A stretch of DNA of 33,296 nucleotides, taken from a virus. Positions 31,429-33,296 of the stretch are shown here, in pieces. The notes beneath the pieces were generated by a model. That model searched no databases and had not been told where the DNA came from. It worked only from the letters and a program-made list of their open reading frames with translations. The stretch is from the IMG/VR virus record IMGVR_UViG_3300039354_000111, positions 1-33,296 of that record; one strand, written 5' to 3'. Both the position numbers and the translations under genes were made by a program. The stretch's first letter is position 1. Every line of letters starts with the position of its first letter.

Positions 31429-33296
31429 TTATATTGCTATTAAAATTGCTTCGAAAACATCGTTTGCGACAGTTCCATTAAATGTTATTGTTAAGGTGCC
31501 ACTTGATCTTTTTACATCTGTAAAAACAGTTCCACCACCCGTAGACTCAATTACTTCGCAAGTAACATCTTTAGCGTCTGATTTACCTAAGTCTGTGACC
31601 GTGTTTATTGTCCAAGATGTTGCACCACCTACTGTTCCATTTGCGGTTACCGCTCCTGAAGTTGCGCCAAGTGAATATCTTTCGCCATTTGAAGCTGTAG
31701 AACCTGGATCTGAATTTGTTACTGTAAATTTACCGTTTGATACAGACACGCTAATACCTGTTCCAGCTGCTATAGATGCTGCACCTACTGCCGTTAGTGT
31801 TGCATTATCTATACCTATAGTAACATCACCTGAAGTACCACCACCGTTTATTGGAGATGTAACATCAACTTTAGTTATATCACCTTGTGGTATTGTTGGA
31901 AAATTTTGTAATGCACCAGAACCATCAACGTATTCAGAAGAATCACCCTGCCACTCAAGATCTATGGTGCCGCTACTTGTTACAGGATTAGTACCTGCTA
32001 TATCTAAAGCATCTGTATTATCTATACTTAATCCTACACTTGTTACTGTACCAGCTAAATCAGCATCTAAGGTAACTGTTCCAGAGTTATCATAGGTTGC
32101 AGTTATGTTTGTTCCACCTTCGACTATTACAATACCTTTATTAGTTGCACTTGAATCTTCACCTGAAACTGTTGCTGTACCATTTGAGTATGATACATCT
32201 ATTCCTTCACCTGGATTTACATTACCTTCACCAATTGTTGTTAATGTAGCTTCTGCAACGTTTTTGTTAACTTCCGTCCAGTCTGATTCAGCGCTTGGAT
32301 TATCAACTGTAGCTATAATTAAATCGCCTATAGCTAATGGTGTGGACCAGTATGTTCCACCCGCACCGCTACCAGCTGTTGTTACAACATATGTATAACC
32401 TTGTAATATTGATGCACCTGTTGGTGGATCTGTACTTGCATCATAACCTCCTGCATAAATTAATTGTCCGCTTGTTAAACTGTCTACATAACCTTTAGTG
32501 GTTAATGTGGTAGCAGCATCTGATCCAGCTGTTGCAGCTGATGTTGCTTTATTTTTTACAGCCAATGAATCTAAATCACTTACGCCGTTAACATCTAAAT
32601 CACCGGTAACATCTAAATCTCTTGTTACGGCTAAATCTCTACCTATTGTAACATCATCTGGTTGACTAATAGTTATTGTACCACCAGACTCACCTACTGT
32701 AATCTCACTTGTTGTTCCGCTAAAAGTAGCTGTAGCTTCTGTAGTTATATCTGTAGTATTAGTGCCATCTGATAATTTCCAAAAGTTATAGCTATCTGTA
32801 GTAGGTATACTAACTTTACCACCATCAGCTGTTACATATTCGGTTGATGCTCCTTGCCATTCAAGCTCTATAGTACCTGAACTTGTTATAGGATTATCTC
32901 CCGCTACAGCTAATGCAGTTGAGTTGTCTATAGCTAACTCTATCTCAGTTACTGTCCCTGATTTATAATCTCCTAGTTCACCAGAGCCTAAAACAACTTG
33001 CGCTGAATCACCTTGCCATTCTAAATCTATAGTGCCAGAACTTGTTACAGGATTAGTACCTGATATATCAAGAGCGTCGTTGGTATCTATTGATAACCCA
33101 ACGCTGGTTACTGTACCAAGATTACTTGTTTTGTTATTAAATGTATTCCAATCAGTGCTGGTTAAAAAACCGTCTACATTTGTTGTTGCTTGAGTAATGC
33201 CGATTAATACATCTGATGTACCGCTTAGTGTTATTGGGTTAGTACCTGTAGCTTTAGCTATGGTCTCAACACCACCACCTACAGCAGCCCAAGTTG
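31429..33296 (-). CDS. Repeat-rich tail fibre, 5' part beyond the window
   Basis: Reading triplets from 32566 to 33296 finds no in-frame stop, so the gene runs off the right edge; an apparent start near 32565 is a TTG inside the open frame. At least 622 residues are visible. It contains three copies of a SGTIDLEWQGxS-type module (TNPVTSSGTIDLEWQGDS and relatives), an ATTNVDGFLTSTDWNTFNNK segment common in phage fibres, and DLDVTGDLDVNG-type short beta repeats. The C-terminal end is a Gly/Thr-rich beta domain (VIESTGGGTVFTDVKRSSG). It is a long fibre or fibre base, upstream of the S74 fibre. The N-terminus and virion attachment are unseen. Confidence 0.75.
   Translation of the reverse strand, partial: TWAAVGGGVETIAKATGTNPITLSGTSDVLIGITQATTNVDGFLTSTDWNTFNNKTSNLGTVTSVGLSIDTNDALDISGTNPVTSSGTIDLEWQGDSAQVVLGSGELGDYKSGTVTEIELAIDNSTALAVAGDNPITSSGTIELEWQGASTEYVTADGGKVSIPTTDSYNFWKLSDGTNTTDITTEATATFSGTTSEITVGESGGTITISQPDDVTIGRDLAVTRDLDVTGDLDVNGVSDLDSLAVKNKATSAATAGSDAATTLTTKGYVDSLTSGQLIYAGGYDASTDPPTGASILQGYTYVVTTAGSGAGGTYWSTPLAIGDLIIATVDNPSAESDWTEVNKNVAEATLTTIGEGNVNPGEGIDVSYSNGTATVSGEDSSATNKGIVIVEGGTNITATYDNSGTVTLDADLAGTVTSVGLSIDNTDALDIAGTNPVTSSGTIDLEWQGDSSEYVDGSGALQNFPTIPQGDITKVDVTSPINGGGTSGDVTIGIDNATLTAVGAASIAAGTGISVSVSNGKFTVTNSDPGSTASNGERYSLGATSGAVTANGTVGGATSWTINTVTDLGKSDAKDVTCEVIESTGGGTVFTDVKRSSGTLTITFNGTVANDVFEAILIAI
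31943..33095 (-). repeat. Three dispersed coding repeats in the tail fibre
   Basis: Related units of about 90 bases begin near 31943, 32848 and 33005. They encode the LDISGTNPVTSSGTIDLEW-type module. The last two are about 157 bases apart. The strong identity of the first and third units points to recombination between them. Confidence 0.6.

Noticed and set aside
31418-32095. 225-residue plus-strand frame opposite the tail fibre
   Set aside because: Antisense of repetitive Thr/Ser/Gly codons; Pro/Ser/Val-rich product with no recognisable feature, against a coherent fibre on the minus strand.
32563-32565. Start of the long tail fibre at a TTG
   Set aside because: The frame remains open upstream to the window end with fibre-like repeats, so this is internal.

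Overview
The window is a stretch of one tailed-phage genome. Every supportable gene lies on the minus strand, so transcription runs from base 33296 towards base 1. The DNA is AT-rich and the genes are packed with gaps of a few bases, overlaps, or TAATG stop/start junctions. I see no tRNA, integrase, insertion sequence, CRISPR array, replication gene or recognisable lysis gene. No stretch longer than about 80 bases lacks a gene.

The morphogenesis block (terminase, portal of about 810 aa, acidic scaffold-like protein, major capsid protein of about 498 aa, two ring-type tail proteins, and a very large muzzle/stabilisation protein whose N-terminus carries GKMNKDLDERLVPNGEYRD) has the gene order and sequence flavour of crAss-like phages (Crassvirales and relatives). 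These are podoviruses of Bacteroidota. Starts lack Shine-Dalgarno sequences and sit behind A/T-only leaders, which also fits a Bacteroidota host. A marine flavobacterial host is my best guess, from remembered similarity to marine metagenomic phages; it is not proven here.

Layout in transcription order: (1) 33296-30165, two tail-fibre genes, the first cut by the window edge and the second ending in an S74 self-cleaving chaperone domain; (2) 30122-27524, a small hypothetical gene, a GroEL chaperonin, a short GroES and a possible winged-helix protein; (3) 27521-23427, eight small, lysine-rich, low-complexity proteins, six of which carry a recurrent Ser-Pro-Ala-Lys (SPAK) motif and one of which is a zincin-like metallopeptidase; (4) 23426-21993, a two-part coiled-coil protein, a 74-aa protein, a 197-aa protein that looks like two GroES folds in tandem, and a TerS candidate; (5) 21993-11981, DNA packaging, head and tail rings; (6) 11975-1, muzzle, two large tail or adhesin proteins (one with a von Willebrand A-type metal site, one with FN3-like repeats and a Cys-rich end), a small structural protein and internal-virion candidates. 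The last gene is cut by the left edge.

The genes form one late transcription programme that makes and fills the virion. The most notable parts are the three-piece chaperonin set (GroEL, GroES, tandem GroES-like), the SPAK protein family with its embedded metallopeptidase, and a sharply GC-rich patch inside the terminase gene. Terminator-like hairpins follow the capsid gene and the gene after it.
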